Below the pieces are notes generated by a model. The model was not told where the DNA came from. It searched no databases and saw nothing but the letters and a program-made list of their open reading frames with translations. Shown here in pieces: positions 1-11,329 of a stretch of 64,000 nucleotides of DNA (within the stretch, counting starts at the first letter, position 1; the number at the start of each line of letters is the position of its first letter). This DNA comes from Gliomastix tumulicola. Its lineage: Eukaryota > Ascomycota > Sordariomycetes > Hypocreales > Bionectriaceae. The stretch is taken from the NCBI GenBank assembly GCA_001599755.1, contig BCHX01000008.1, forward strand, positions 992,001-1,056,000, in the 5' to 3' direction. The translations under genes were made by a program, and so were the position numbers.

Positions 1-67
1 TGCTGTTGTTTACGATATTCTCGATGATCCCGAAGTAGCCTTATATGCTGATCCTTGGAGGCTGCAT

Positions 68-2008
68 ATGATTGGACTCCTATCCCTTGAATCATTTCAT
101 GATCAGGAGGGTTGGTTCAGTTCCGGGGCTCCTGCCGTCTACATCAGCAGTTCCCAGATTCCAGAGAGCATAGCCAATGCGGGTGAGCTAGACAAACGGT
201 ACAAGTACAAGCACCTGAAAAGCAAGGAAATCAGGATCCTAGACTTGTTTCTGAGCGAGGATGAGACACTCAGAGGTATTATTCGACATGTTCCCCTCTC
301 CCAGGCTGGTGCATTTACAGCCGTCTCATATGTCTGGGGAACTCTTGCAATCGAGATGCATGGTCGTTACCTGGAGACTCCTCATGGGAAACTTGTCCTC
401 ACATTCTCACTACACTCTGCCCTCCAAGCGCTGAGAAAGAGATCAGGGTCGATACTCCCGATCTGGGCCGACGGCATCTGCATCAACCAGGATGACCCCA
501 GAGAGAAGGCCTTGCAGATAGGAATGATGGGCCAGATCTTCCAAGCCGCAGACCAGGTTGCCGCATGGCTTGGGCATGAGTTCAATGGGAGCAAGGAGGC
601 CATGGAGGCATTGGGGAAAATTCGGCCGCCGCGAATGAGATCTTCAATTCCCAGTTCCACGGACCCTAGCTGGGCGTCTACGGGCAGAAACACCTCACAA
701 GACCATGAAGGAGCTATGGAGGCATCAATCTACGAAGGTCTCCCGTGGCAAAGCATCAATGCGTTGTTAGAACGGCCTTGGTTCAGGCGCGTTTGGATTA
801 CACAAGAGGTCGTGCTGCCGTCCAAGGTGACTGTTATGTGTGGGCAGTCAGAGATGGATTGGGACCGCCTCTGTGACGCCCTTACTCATTGCGAGAGCGA
901 GGTTAATCAGGGACTCCATTCGAATTCGGAGGATCTCAGACTGCTCCCGGCCGCGGGTCCTGTGTACGCCCTTGGTGCTGCGCGCAGGAGGCTGAGGGAT
1001 GGGGGTCAACGTCATTGCCTACTCAGGTGGTTTGAGCTCTTCGCTCACGCCAACGCATCCGTGAAAGTAGACAAGCTCTTTGCATTCTTGGGGCTCGCAC
1101 GCGATGGTGACCTTGAGGACTTCAAGCCTGACTATGAATCGTCCTTGGAAGAGGTCCTGCGGCGATATGCCAGGGGTTTTCTGATGCAGGGACAGGTCAT
1201 GGAACTTCTCTACAGAGCCGGCTCGTCCAAGTCCTACGAATTCTGCTCTTGGATCCCTCGATGGACAGAGGGTGAGTTCCCCAAGACAATTTCGACCTGG
1301 GAACCTGGGGAAGGGCAATTCTTTGCTGGGCCACAGGCCGCCCCGGCTTTTTCCGTCACTGGAGGACGGATCCCTCAGTGCATCGTTCTGGATGGCTACA
1401 TTGTCGACACGGTCCAGAGGCGACATTCGATAGAATGGGGTTCCGACACGACTTTTTTCTTCTTTGATGCCATGATCGACTTCCACATGCTCCTTTCATA
1501 CATTCAAGACTACCCCACCGGCGAGACTCTAGATGATATCCTATTCCAGCTTCCCATCGGCTGTGCAGCGCAGCCGCATCTAGAATCTAACTTGGACCAG
1601 CTACGTGCCTTTCGCCACTTCATGGCTGGAAAGCAAGAAGAGTGGCCCTCCGACCTGCGCGAGCTCGTCCTGTCGGTTGGCTACAGCAGGGACCCGGCCA
1701 AGTACTGGGGTCTGCCGCCGGAAAGCCGCGTCGCTATCGAGCGTTACTGGCAGACCGCGAGGGCCTTCTCGCGTCGACTGGGAGCGGCTGCTCTAGGGTT
1801 CACGCAAGGGCGTTTCGCGGGGCTGGTGCCGAAAGAGACTCTCGCAGACGACCTGATATGCGTCCTTCAAGGGGGGAGGGTTCCTTTTGTGGTGAGAAAG
1901 AGGGGACCAGAGTATATACTCATTGGAGAGTGCTACATCCATGGCATAATGCACGGGGAGGCCTTGAAGCTTCTAGATATAGTGAACTGTAGTATCCGAT
2001 TAGTGTGA
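68..2008 (+). CDS. HET-domain (heterokaryon incompatibility) protein, possibly 5'-partial
   Basis: A single open frame of 646 codons. The HET domain lies at roughly residues 80-255. It has the usual blocks: AVSYVWG near residue 88, an IWADGICINQDD block near 135, and PWFRRVWITQEV near 235. HET domains are TIR-like modules known from fungal non-self recognition and cell-death control after hyphal fusion. The C-terminal third ends with the FVVRKRGPEYILIGECYIHG-type segment common to these proteins (pattern about residues 598-620). The ATG at 68 is the first in frame, but the frame stays open upstream to base 2 with protein-like content (VYDILDDPEVALYADPW), so the real start may lie outside the window. 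Family assignment is strong; the specific recognition role is inferred. Confidence 0.9.
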   Translation: MIGLLSLESFHDQEGWFSSGAPAVYISSSQIPESIANAGELDKRYKYKHLKSKEIRILDLFLSEDETLRGIIRHVPLSQAGAFTAVSYVWGTLAIEMHGRYLETPHGKLVLTFSLHSALQALRKRSGSILPIWADGICINQDDPREKALQIGMMGQIFQAADQVAAWLGHEFNGSKEAMEALGKIRPPRMRSSIPSSTDPSWASTGRNTSQDHEGAMEASIYEGLPWQSINALLERPWFRRVWITQEVVLPSKVTVMCGQSEMDWDRLCDALTHCESEVNQGLHSNSEDLRLLPAAGPVYALGAARRRLRDGGQRHCLLRWFELFAHANASVKVDKLFAFLGLARDGDLEDFKPDYESSLEEVLRRYARGFLMQGQVMELLYRAGSSKSYEFCSWIPRWTEGEFPKTISTWEPGEGQFFAGPQAAPAFSVTGGRIPQCIVLDGYIVDTVQRRHSIEWGSDTTFFFFDAMIDFHMLLSYIQDYPTGETLDDILFQLPIGCAAQPHLESNLDQLRAFRHFMAGKQEEWPSDLRELVLSVGYSRDPAKYWGLPPESRVAIERYWQTARAFSRRLGAAALGFTQGRFAGLVPKETLADDLICVLQGGRVPFVVRKRGPEYILIGECYIHGIMHGEALKLLDIVNCSIRLV

Positions 2009-2817
2009 ATAGGCGCGTTGCCCCTTCGGGCGGGTGCTAAACTGGACAGGGGCAACACCACCATGAGCGCGATTACAAAAATAGCGTAAATCTTCCCTTT
2101 CGGCTTGTCGATCCGGCGCATTACCGTAGCATTAAATCCTCCTGAATGGAATGAGCCCATGCTCCTGGATTGCATGACACGTTACGCTTGGCAGCATCGG
2201 GCTAGACGGTATCCTGATCATGAGTTGCGAATCAAGGACGAGAAATCCTAGTACGAATCTCAAACGATGATGTATAGTAATATTGTCACATGTATGATAC
2301 CGTTTCTTCTGCCGTGTTTAGATTCTCCCTGGTCCTTGAGGTCTGCTGTAAATGCAAGTTACTATGCACGCTCGAGACTCACATTGCTGTTCCTAGGTAT
2401 GGGGAGAGGTGCGCTTGGATCAATACACTGGATAGTGTAACGTTGATCCTACATGATCATAGCTCTGTTACGACTGACTGGCTGGGTGGAATGAAGTAGA
2501 GCGGAAAACGGCGGGGCGGCGACGGCACGTTACCTCCCTACAATGGCTGGACTACGAAAGACGTACGGCTGCATGCTAGGTGACGAAACCAAGTAAAGGA
2601 CATGGGTTAGAGAATAGACAGGATCACTCTGTCTTTATGAGCCGTGTGTCACGGTTCTGAAGTATTGTCTACAAGACATAGCCCAAACCGCCTCACTACT
2701 CATTAAGCAAAAGGGAGTGAGGCACCGCGGGACAATGTCATCGAGTTTGAAGGTACTAATGATACACACGGATGAGATCATTCTCAAGTATGCATACAAT
2801 TGTTTCCCTTTGTCAAA
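2009..2817. other. Intergenic, tail to tail
   Basis: This 0.8 kb lies between the 3' ends of the HET gene and the broken C2H2 gene. I see only short chance open frames and no RNA gene or repeat. Confidence 0.5.
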
Positions 2818-4769
2818 CTAGCAGCCATCGAAACTGTTAGTTTTTGCCTGACCATCATTTTGCGGTTCAACATGCAAAAGGTCTTGCAAAGCTGCGTAAT
2901 AGTTAAAGTCATCAAGAAGGTCGGAGTCCTCCACCATTGGTAGCCTAAAGTCATATAACTCGCCATCGAAATTGGCGAGCTCCTCATTCCACTGTAGAGT
3001 TGGAGGAGCGAGAAATTGCCATGGATCGTCGACCAGTGGGATATTCGAATCGGCGGGGCACTCTTGTCCGACTCCCGTTTGGTGATCCTGCGGCGGATCG
3101 GGTCGGACTTGCGTTGGAGCATTCTGTGCAACGTGGGTATCAACGGCAGTGCCTCCTCCTGAAGACGTATAGAGCTCGAATAGTCGAAGTTGCGATTCAT
3201 GAGCGATGTCCGGCAGCCGAGCCCGCATGGCCAACTCGGTGCGCCTCAAAGTGTCATTGATCTGAGCTTCGTTAATCTGAGCTTCGGACTCCTGCAGCAT
3301 TTGTGAAGCTGCTTCTCCCAGAAATTCCTCAAGGAGAATCTCAAATTTCCGTCGTACTAGCAACCGCAGTTCTGGTCTCAGAAATTGCTCGTACTGGGAC
3401 AAAGCGGAGAGCGAAGGCCCCAGACTACTAGGGGAAGGCAGAGGGCCCTGACCGTCAGCGTAATTATAGTAGTCTGAGCAAGTTGTGTTAGCATGCGTGC
3501 GTCTATACTTCGCTATCCAAAATAGAGGAGTGGGCATCGTACACGGGCTTGGGATGTCGGCCAACGCTGTGCCGGGGAAAAGAATAAGATAAACTGGGTC
3601 CCACTTGTCGATTTCTGGCATGTGGTTTCTGGTTCGGCTCCGAAGTTGCCTTTCTTGCGTTAAATCGAAGCCTTCGAGGACTAGTGGCTCCGGCGTGCGT
3701 TCGCACCGCATCTATGCCTCAAGGTGCTCCTCCTTCGCTTGGCTGGTGTTGAATATCTTGTGACAGCGACGGCAGCTGATTGGACGCGGATGCCGTCTGT
3801 ACAAATGATCTCTAGTTGATTGTTAGTTGCCCTAGTATGAACGACCTACGGGGCGAGAGTACTTACTTCACGTGACGAACCGTCAGCCACCCAGGTCCTG
3901 GGCACGATTGTAGCGCCTGATACCGTGCAGGATTGTTCTTGAAGTAAGGACAGGCAAATCTTCGAAGCGACTCAGTGTTGGTTTTGTCTCAAGTTTCATT
4001 GCCGCGATGCCGTTGAGGCGATCGTTCCTCCTGACCATCATCCTCAGATGCTGATCGTTTTCTTCCAGCGCGCCGGTTACCCTGGGAGTCAAGATTCGTA
4101 GGAGCCAAGTCCATAGAGTTAACGTCTGATGGTGGAAGGGCGGCTTCTTGACCCGTGTTATGTCTCCTGACTGGGGTCGCTTGGATAGGGTGGGAAGATA
4201 AGGCCTGATCGAAGAACGCCATGAGACGCTTAAGCAGAAGGGCTTTCTGGCGTTCCTTCGAGAACAGCCCTGGTTTGTCGTCCGAAGAAGATAGACCTTG
4301 AAAACTTGACTTGCCCGTCTTTCGGGTCATTGTTGCTCTGCCTTGTCTTCGTGGAGGTTGGGCATTTTGAGATTTCGCATTAATGTCATCGTTAGCGCCG
4401 TGAATAGAAGGGATCTGCCTTCCTCGTTCAAGCAATTTTCGGCGACTAGAGGGGATTGCATTCGGCTTCATGTGAGAAGAATCGCGTACGCTTAGTCTTA
4501 CTTGTTCCTATATTGAGATATTGTTAGTCAAATTGAATATCAAAAAGAGGAGTGGCTGAGGGGAATAGTACTCTTGCTTCTTCTGCTTCTTCGACAATGC
4601 CCTTCCCGAACGCTATTCTACTAGCCACAGTAAGAGGCTCTTCCATAAATCTGTTCACCGCGGGTGATGGGCCTTGGTATCTTGTGCGAGTCCGCGACGA
4701 CTCTTCTGAATCCCTGACGGACCCGGCGGACCCTTGGTATGCCCTGATTGAGGAATCGTCGTCTCCCAT
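2818..4769 (-). pseudogene. C2H2-type zinc-finger-like fungal protein, disrupted by two in-frame stops
   Basis: Three exons can be joined in frame: 4769-4572, 4507-3867 and 3811-2818. The introns are 64 and 55 bp; both have CTAAC branch sites. The product matches a widespread fungal family: an acidic N-terminus, a FACPYFKNNPARYQ block, CPGPGW...VRHVK, then HLYRRHPRP-SCRRCHKIF with a following HL. After that comes a TPEPLVLEGFDLTQERQLRSR segment and a KWDPVYLILFPG...IPSPC segment. Two stops interrupt this frame: TGA at 3991-3989, just before the FACPYF block, and TAG at 3714-3712, just after the second Cys/His unit. Homology is clear on both sides of each stop, and I found no in-phase intron that removes either one. 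I therefore call it a pseudogene, with an unusual splice form or assembly error as the alternative. The family's function is not established. Confidence 0.7.
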
Positions 4770-5261
4770 ACTTGCGACCTGAACTTCGTGTTCAGAGCAT
4801 GAAAACGTTTCTGATTATGTTGCTAGGACCAGAGACCGGGCTAAGTGCTGAGGATGTCCTTTGGAAGGTTTTATGCCTAAAAGATGAAGGATCAAGCATC
4901 CATAGATGAGTTGGGGGTTCTGCGCAGATGCGCAGACGGAGGGTAAACGGAGTGACTGAAACGGAGCTGTGACGGGAAATTTGTGTGGAGCTGAGAGATA
5001 ATGCGGGGCTTCCGTTTTCACCGTCAGAACCCCGTCAGGCACGAAAATTTCTGGCAAAGTTGCCCCTCCATCCCCCCAGGAGAAGCATCACCACCAGCTT
5101 CACGGTCTGACTCACAGTCCAAACTCTCGCGCTGTGCCTGAACCCAGACACTGTTGGGGGTTTGGGAAACTATATCATCCCTCGTATCGCCTGTCCCACC
5201 GACAATACCGTCACACTCAAACTCGAACCCCAATTCGCACGCTGTTCGCAACCCCGCAAAC
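4770..5261. promoter_or_regulatory. Divergent intergenic promoter region
   Basis: The C2H2 pseudogene (minus) and the cyclin-D1-binding-like gene (plus) are head to head here. No clear TATA element is visible. The plus-strand frame is open upstream of 5262 back to an ATG at 5154, so a longer N-terminus is possible. Confidence 0.4.
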
Positions 5262-6458
5262 ATGCCTCCCGACGCGAAAGCAGACAAAGCGGCCAAAGCC
5301 CAGAAGGAGCTCGACACCGTCGTCCAAGCGGCCATCGCCCTCTCCCAGCAGCTCCAGGCCGCCCTAACCGCCATCCACCGCGACCCGACCTCCACGGCGC
5401 TCCTCCCCGAATCCAAAGACGACGACGACGACGACCGGGACAAGAACCGCATCGACCCCCTCGCCCTCGCCCGCGACGCCGCGACGCTCATCCGCGCCCA
5501 CGCCACGAAGCTCTCCCTCCTCCTTGTCAATGAGCCCTTCACGCCGAGTGCCATCACCAGCGTCGTCCGCGAGCTGACGAGCGCCGCCATCCCGTCCCTT
5601 GCCGCGTCGCTCGAGTCGTGCCCCCCGCATGTGTACACGGCAGCCTACAGGAAGGAGCTCGCGTTCCGGTGCCGGATCGTCCTGCTGGAGCTGTCGCAGC
5701 TGCTAGAGAAGGTGCCCAAGGACGGGAAGTCGCTGTTGAGTAAAGAACAGGGGTTCGCGGGCGGCAAGGGGAGCATAGCCTTGACGGGACTGGTGTGGAC
5801 GGCGTGCGACGAGACCATCAGCCTGGCGAATAAGGGCGTGGGCGGGTTCTTCGTGAGCAAGGTCGAGGAGTGGAGGGATACGCTGAAGGATGTGCTGGAA
5901 GAGCTGAAGGAATGGGGGGACGAGGAGCCGGACGATGACGAGAGCGAGGACGACGAGCAGGCTGGGGAGGAGGATCTGGATGACGAGCCGCAGTCTACGC
6001 AGGAGATGGTCGACGAATTGATGAACTCTGGGCGGACGATCCCGCGGTCCGATCCTGATAAGATTCGGCCGCGGCTGGAGACGTCCCTGAAGCGCCTCCG
6101 ACTCGTCACACTGCTCTACCAAGCCATCGTCAAGCGGCGGCTTAAGAAGCTCCCTCCTATACCACAAACACCAGCACAGTCCGCCACAAGCGAGGGCAGC
6201 GACGCTACGAAGACAGCCACAGCGGTACCCGAGAGGCTAGACGAGACGGCGAAGCTTCTGGCCCTGCTACCGGACAGATTTGGGGACCTGGCGGCGGCCT
6301 TCTACGAGCTCAGCCCGGTGGAAATCGATCAGGCGATGGACCAGTGCTTCCTGGATGCTTTTGCCGCCAGTGAGCTGCTGTCGCGGTCTTGGGAGGGTGC
6401 ACAGGACGAGTTTACCGAGTGGACGGAGAAGTTCCAGGTCGAGGTTCGCAAGGAGTGA
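5262..6458 (+). CDS. Cyclin-D1-binding protein 1-like (GCIP family) protein
   Basis: Intronless, 398 aa from the ATG at 5262. An in-frame ATG at 5154 would add 36 residues that look like translated leader (Ser/Pro/Asn-rich), so I prefer the second. The protein is all-helical in character. It has an N-terminal helical bundle (about 1-210), an acidic stretch rich in D and E (about 220-250), then LKRLRLVTLLYQAIVKRRL (about 270-288). The C-terminal block ERLDETAKLLALLPDRFGDL...FYELSP is typical of the GCIP/CCNDBP1 fold. In animals this family binds cyclin D1 and Grap2 and modulates cell-cycle entry. The fungal members are largely uncharacterised, so a cell-cycle role here is inference from family membership. 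Confidence 0.75.
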   Translation: MPPDAKADKAAKAQKELDTVVQAAIALSQQLQAALTAIHRDPTSTALLPESKDDDDDDRDKNRIDPLALARDAATLIRAHATKLSLLLVNEPFTPSAITSVVRELTSAAIPSLAASLESCPPHVYTAAYRKELAFRCRIVLLELSQLLEKVPKDGKSLLSKEQGFAGGKGSIALTGLVWTACDETISLANKGVGGFFVSKVEEWRDTLKDVLEELKEWGDEEPDDDESEDDEQAGEEDLDDEPQSTQEMVDELMNSGRTIPRSDPDKIRPRLETSLKRLRLVTLLYQAIVKRRLKKLPPIPQTPAQSATSEGSDATKTATAVPERLDETAKLLALLPDRFGDLAAAFYELSPVEIDQAMDQCFLDAFAASELLSRSWEGAQDEFTEWTEKFQVEVRKE

Positions 6459-6662
6459 TGACTCTCGCAGATCGAGTACCAATTATTGGCCAATTGCAGA
6501 TGTTGCAGCACTATGGCAACGAGGAACGACCGTTTACGATATAGACGATAAACGCACGATAACAATAGACAAGTACATCGTATCTGCATCCCCCGTAGTC
6601 AGTCGTACGACACATGCTGGAGGCGTCAGCGTGCAGTAGCGCCGGGATCACCAACGGCGGGG

Positions 6663-6663
6663 N
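6663..6663. other. Ambiguous base (N) in the assembly
   Basis: The only non-ACGT character in the window, in the leader upstream of the FAD oxidoreductase. It does not touch the assigned coding sequence. Confidence 0.95.
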
Positions 6664-6730
6664 AGATAGAGACCCGACACCCATCAGGCTCACCGCCCGA
6701 TCTTCAACCCTGTCTACACACCAAACTAAC

Positions 6731-8435
6731 ATGGGCGCACCGCTCAGCACACTCGCCGGCGCCGCCAAAGGCCTCCGGTCCATCGTAAAGCTCATCTGGT
6801 CCCTCGGTGCCGACTTCAACGCCCTGACCGCCCGCGCTGCCCTCTCACCAGGGCTCCCGAATCCGGCGCCGAGTAAGCCCTACTGGCTCGACGATCCTCC
6901 CTACCCGGAGCTCGTCTCCGTGCAATCCGCCCAGCTGCCGCCGTCGGCCGATGTCGTGGTTATCGGCTCTGGTATTACCGGCGCGGCGATCACGCGGTCT
7001 CTGCTTCATGAGCTGCGTCGACGGGATGGTGTAGAGCGGCTTCCGTCTGTCACGGTGCTGGAGGCACGCGACATCTGCAGCGGTGCTACGGGTCGTAATG
7101 GGGGTCACATCAAGCATGGGCCGTATGATAGTTTCTCCCGGCTGAGCAAGACGTTCTCGCCGGAGCGTGCGGCCGCGCTTGTCAGGTTCCAGGGGCGACA
7201 CCTGGGATGCCTGACGGAGCTGTGCGAGGCCGAGGGCATCGATATCGCAGAGGCGAGAGCTGTCGAAACGGTGGATCTGTTCCTCGACGAGGGGAGCTTC
7301 GAGGAGGGCAAGAAGGAGGTGGAAGGTTGCAAGCAATGGATGCCTGAGGTGGAGGCTGAGATCGAGCTATGGGAGGGAGAGTCGCTGAGAGAGGTCTGTC
7401 CACCCATTCCTTGACGCACACCCATCCCCAGGGTCTTCTACTGACAAACCCCAGAAATTCGGCGTCAACGACAGCGTCGCCGGTGCGATTTCCTACCCCG
7501 CGGGCGCCATCTGGCCCTACCGCTTCGTCACCTCCATCTGGAAGCGTCTCCTCGACTCCTTCCCCGACTCCCTGACCATCGAGACCAACACCCCCGTCCA
7601 CGCCATCAGCACCTCTCCCTCCTCCTCCTCTTCCTCCTCCCCCACAGACTTCCCCTACGCCGTCGAGACGAGCAGAGGCGTCATCCGCGCCCGCCACGTC
7701 GTCCACGCCACCAACGCCTTCGCAGCACACCTCGTCCCCGGTCTACGCTCCCGCATCACCGGCGCAACAGCACACATGTCCGCCCAAAAGCCCGGCGAGT
7801 CATTCCCGCCCACGCAGGGAGAGCGCTCGTGGAGCATCATCTACGAGGGCGGCTTCGACTACGTCACGCAGAGACCGAGTCTGGGCGGCGACCTGATGCT
7901 CGGCGGCGGCTTCATGCGCTCGCGGAAGAACGGGATGGACCAGATCGGGTACTACGATGATGGGAAGCCGCTGGACGCCCTGACGGCGACGCATGTATTG
8001 GGTGTGTTCCCGGCCATCTTCACGCCGCGATGGGGCGCCGGGGCGGAGCTGCGCAAGATGTGGACGGGCATCATCGGCTTCACGGGGGATCTGGTGCCGC
8101 TGGTCGGGCGGCTGGAGGACGCCGTCACGGGGAGGCGTGTGCCGCGGGGGGATGAGGGGAGGGAGAAGAAGGATGGGGAGAGTGGTGTGTCGGCGCTGCA
8201 GAGACGGGAGGCTGGGGAGTGGCTTGCGGCGGGCTTCTCGGGCGAGGGTATGGTCTGGGCCTGGCTGTGCGGAACGGCGCTGGGGATCATGCTTGCTGGC
8301 AGTGAGGAGGAGGATATCCCGAAGACACCGGGCCAGCCTGGTGGTAAGCTGGCCGAGTGGTTTCCCAAGGAGGTCCTCGTTTCCAATGAGAGGCTGGAGA
8401 GTGCGCATGTGTCGAATCTGGCGGACCAGATCTGA
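6731..8435 (+). CDS. FAD-dependent oxidoreductase (DAO family)
   Basis: Two exons, 6731-7393 and 7455-8435, around a 61-bp phase-0 intron; 547 aa. The dinucleotide-binding Rossmann motif is VVVIGSGITGAAITRSLL near residues 75-92 (GxGxxG), followed by the strand-ending acidic residue in VTVLEARDICSGATGRNGG (about 110-128). That last block is the classic FAD-contacting segment of D-amino-acid oxidase/glycine-oxidase-like enzymes. Later come VVHATNAFAAHLVPGL and a C-terminal WTGIIGFTGDLVPLVG segment, also usual in DAO proteins. The substrate is probably an amine or amino acid, but the sequence does not fix it. A Ser-rich insert lies near residues 290-300. No signal peptide is evident; the first 70 residues form a fungal-type N-terminal extension. 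Confidence 0.88.
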
Positions 8436-9065
8436 CAGACGGCCATGGAAACCACGGGGGAATGAATAATGCATGCACCATTATCATAATGCGTAACGTT
8501 ACCTGCGGCAGTCAGTCGGCACAACTCCCACTACCACCACCACCCCCTTTCCATGTATGAAGACGAACGTGATGCCATTCGCAAAAAGAATACGGATGCC
8601 TGGAAAATAACAAAGATTAAGCGAAAAGAATACCCGCCCCAGAAACACTACCGTCGAACTGTCGAAACGGCCGAAGGAGGCGCCGCATGAACCACGCCGG
8701 GCGCCAAAGCCTAGTGCAACCCTGCCATCCTTCTCGATGGGACTGCCGAGGCGCCCCCTATTTAGTGGTATCACCCGTCTGAAACAGGAAGGCCAGCAAC
8801 CCGGATCCCAGAGAAACGCGAAACAAGAAACAATAAAACATTAAAACACGAAACAAAAATGCGCCGAGCCGGGCGAATCCTGCGATGTGCATGGCGATCC
8901 CTGCTTGGGGTAGGTCGTCTGGGATGGCCTCACGGAGGTGGCGTGTTACTCATATATAAGAGCGGCCGAGAACCCGCTGTTTGAGGCTGCGATGCTCTTC
9001 AAGGCAGTTATTCAGTCTCGTCTCTTCAACCTACATTCATTCTTTTCCCATCAAACACAGCCAAG
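8436..9065. other. Intergenic, upstream of GH71 gene
   Basis: A 630-bp spacer holding the promoter of the GH71 gene. The only specific element I can name is the TATA box listed separately. Confidence 0.5.
8953..8960 (+). promoter_or_regulatory. TATA box of GH71 gene
   Basis: TATATAAG lies about 105 bp before the assigned ATG, followed by a pyrimidine-rich leader (TCTCGTCTCTTCAACC). This supports 9066 as the real start. Confidence 0.6.
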
Positions 9066-10397
9066 ATGACGGACCGCCAAGTCTACGCCCACTACATGGT
9101 CAGTAAACCTCTCTCCTCTCTCCGGCGTCCATCTCCTCTAACCAACCTCTGCAGGTCGGCCTCACTGACGGCCAGAGCGCCGACCAGTGGACCAAGGACA
9201 TCAACGACGCCAAGGCCGTGGGCATCGACGGCTTCGCCCTCAACATGGGCCCGACCGACAGCTGGACGCTCCCGCAGCTGCGCCTCGCCTACGCGGCCGC
9301 CGAGGCTGCGGGCGGCTTCACCCTCTTCCCGTCCTTCGACATGGCCTGCTGCGGCGACTGGGCCTTCGATGCCGTCGTGGACATTGTGAACGAGTTCGGC
9401 GCGTCGTCGGCGCACACAAAGGTCGACGGGAAGCCGCTCGTGAGCACGTTCGAGGGCCCCGGGTGGGCGGATAACTGGCCCGGTGTGCGGGATGCGACGG
9501 GCGGGATCTACCTCGTGCCGGACTGGAGCAGCCTGGGCCCTGACGGCGTGTCGTCGAGGCTCGATCTCATCGACGGACACTGTAAGATTTTCTTTGTTCC
9601 CCGTACTACCTACCCTGACTTTCATTTCACTGACAAACAACACACAAGTCTCCTGGAACGCGTGGCCCGGCGCGGGCGAGTCCGAGAAGACGCCCGCCGA
9701 GGACATCCGCTACCAGGAGATCCTCGGCGACAAGTCCTACATGATGGGCGTCTCCCCCTGGTTCTACACCAACCTACCGCAGTGGGACAAGAACTGGTAC
9801 TTTGCGAGCGACACCCTCTGGTTCGACCGCTGGCAGCAGGCCCTCGAGGTGCTGCCCGACTCCATCCAGATCATCAGCTGGAACGACTTTGGCGAGTCGC
9901 ACTACATCGGGGACACGGTGTCGGCGCAGATCGTCGAGGGCGCGAACAAGTACGTCGACGGCTTCGACCACTCGGCGCTGCGGGCGGTGCTGCCGTACTT
10001 CATCTCGGCGTACAAGGCTGGCACGGGCGCGATCCCGCCGCCGTCGGATGAGGCGGTTGCCTGGTATCGGACGACGCCGGCCAAGGCTGGGTCTGATGGA
10101 GGGACGATCTGGGGCCAGTCGGGGTCGCTCTCGGCGTCGGACGCGACGGAAGACGTCGTGAATGTGTTGACCATCACTGTCGACGAGACGGACATCGAGG
10201 TCATCATCGGCGGCGAGAGCCACAGCTTCCGCACCGGAGGCGGCGCCAGCCCGGCGAGCTTCTTCCAGGTGCCGTACGGCGGCCTGGGCGAGGTGACGCT
10301 CAACATGAACGGACGGTCTGTCGTCGGTCCTGCCATCACGGGGGATGTACCCGGCACGGGCCACGTCAACTTCAATGCCCTCGCCATTGCTCTGTGA
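9066..10397 (+). CDS. GH71 family alpha-1,3-glucanase-like protein, no signal peptide
   Basis: Three exons: 9066-9098, 9155-9581 and 9649-10397, giving 402 aa. The introns are 56 and 67 bp. The protein opens directly in the catalytic domain: DRQVYAHYMVGLTDGQSADQ, then IDGFALNMGPTDSW, GGFTLFPSFDMACCGDW, TFEGPGWADNW and IISWNDFGESHYIG. These are characteristic of GH71 mutanases, which cleave alpha-1,3-glucan of fungal cell walls. A C-terminal beta-sandwich-like part follows (about 300-402). Secreted GH71 enzymes begin with a signal peptide; this one has none, although the TATA box and leader place the start firmly. It may be a cytosolic or unconventionally secreted member of the family. Family call strong; location inferred. 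Confidence 0.9.
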
Positions 10398-11329
10398 GCG
10401 TCGGACACGGCGTTTACCTGGAATACACCGACCCTTGAGGCCTTGAGGCGTTTCACACCAGTACATAGTAGGTTTTGGTCTGAGAATATCAGACGATTTG
10501 GAAATACGGTCAATAGAACAGCTGTATATATCATGACCTCTTCAATGTCCCGCCCCGTGCAAGAGTGACTGGTTCCTGGGTGTTGGGAGACGGAGTGGGC
10601 ATGTGCTTCGTCAGTGTCCACGTGGACGGAATTAGGCGAACACGGTCATCTGCCGACGGCCACATGAAGCGCCAGCCTGGCGGTACCCAAAGGGGATTTA
10701 TTTCTTTTTAAATGCCACTCTGCTGCTTATCATTTTTTTCTTCTACGGACGCTCAATCGTCCCTTATCTGATCTCCGGCTACACTCGTTGCTGGTCCACC
10801 AACAAGGGCAGCCTTCACATCACAACACGCAGAGACAGGCCCCCTTTCGCACTCTCCCACATCAAACAACGGCAATGTGCCTCCGCTACCACGTCATCAA
10901 CATCTCAGATCAAGTCCCCTTCCTCAAATACTGGTACTCGCGCGTCTGGATACGCGACCTGCGCGACAGCATGTCCGACTCGTGGATCTCCCTGTCACAC
11001 GAAGGGAGCCGAATATGGAGCAGGGTCGGAGGTTCAAGCGACAAGGTGTCCCTTTAATTACGGCAGCTGCAGATTCGAATCCGAAGAGTGAGAGAAAACT
11101 TGGTAATGGAGAGCCGGGTCAAATTTGTCACAGCGCCTCGACAAGGAGACGTGGCTCACTTGCGGCTATCGCCTGGGCTTAATTACGCGAGCAGGGGCCG
11201 GCATGTATATCAGGCATTTCCAACATCATCATCTTTGCCTGGGACATTATATCGTATACAACCATGCTTTTAAATTATGGATAGCGCATTTTTTGATCTA
11301 CATGCACATCTAGATGACTGGGCTATTCT
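10398..11329. other. Intergenic between GH71 and WSC genes
   Basis: A 0.9-kb spacer between convergent genes. Apart from one short open frame (listed separately) I see nothing specific. Confidence 0.4.
10875..11057 (+). CDS. Possible small protein, 60 aa, unrecognised
   Basis: A short frame starting MCLRYHVINISDQVPFLKYW, with a plausible start context (CGGCAATG) after a pyrimidine-rich leader. The first 45 residues have protein-like composition with aromatic residues and alternating charge. The tail is less convincing, and a donor-like GTGTCC near its end could join it to a further exon. I recognise no family. It could equally be chance or a gene fragment. Confidence 0.25.
   Translation: MCLRYHVINISDQVPFLKYWYSRVWIRDLRDSMSDSWISLSHEGSRIWSRVGGSSDKVSL

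Noticed and set aside
5154..5261. Upstream ATG for the cyclin-D1-binding-like protein
   Set aside because: The extra 36 residues look like translated leader and the second ATG begins the conserved helical region; kept only as an alternative.
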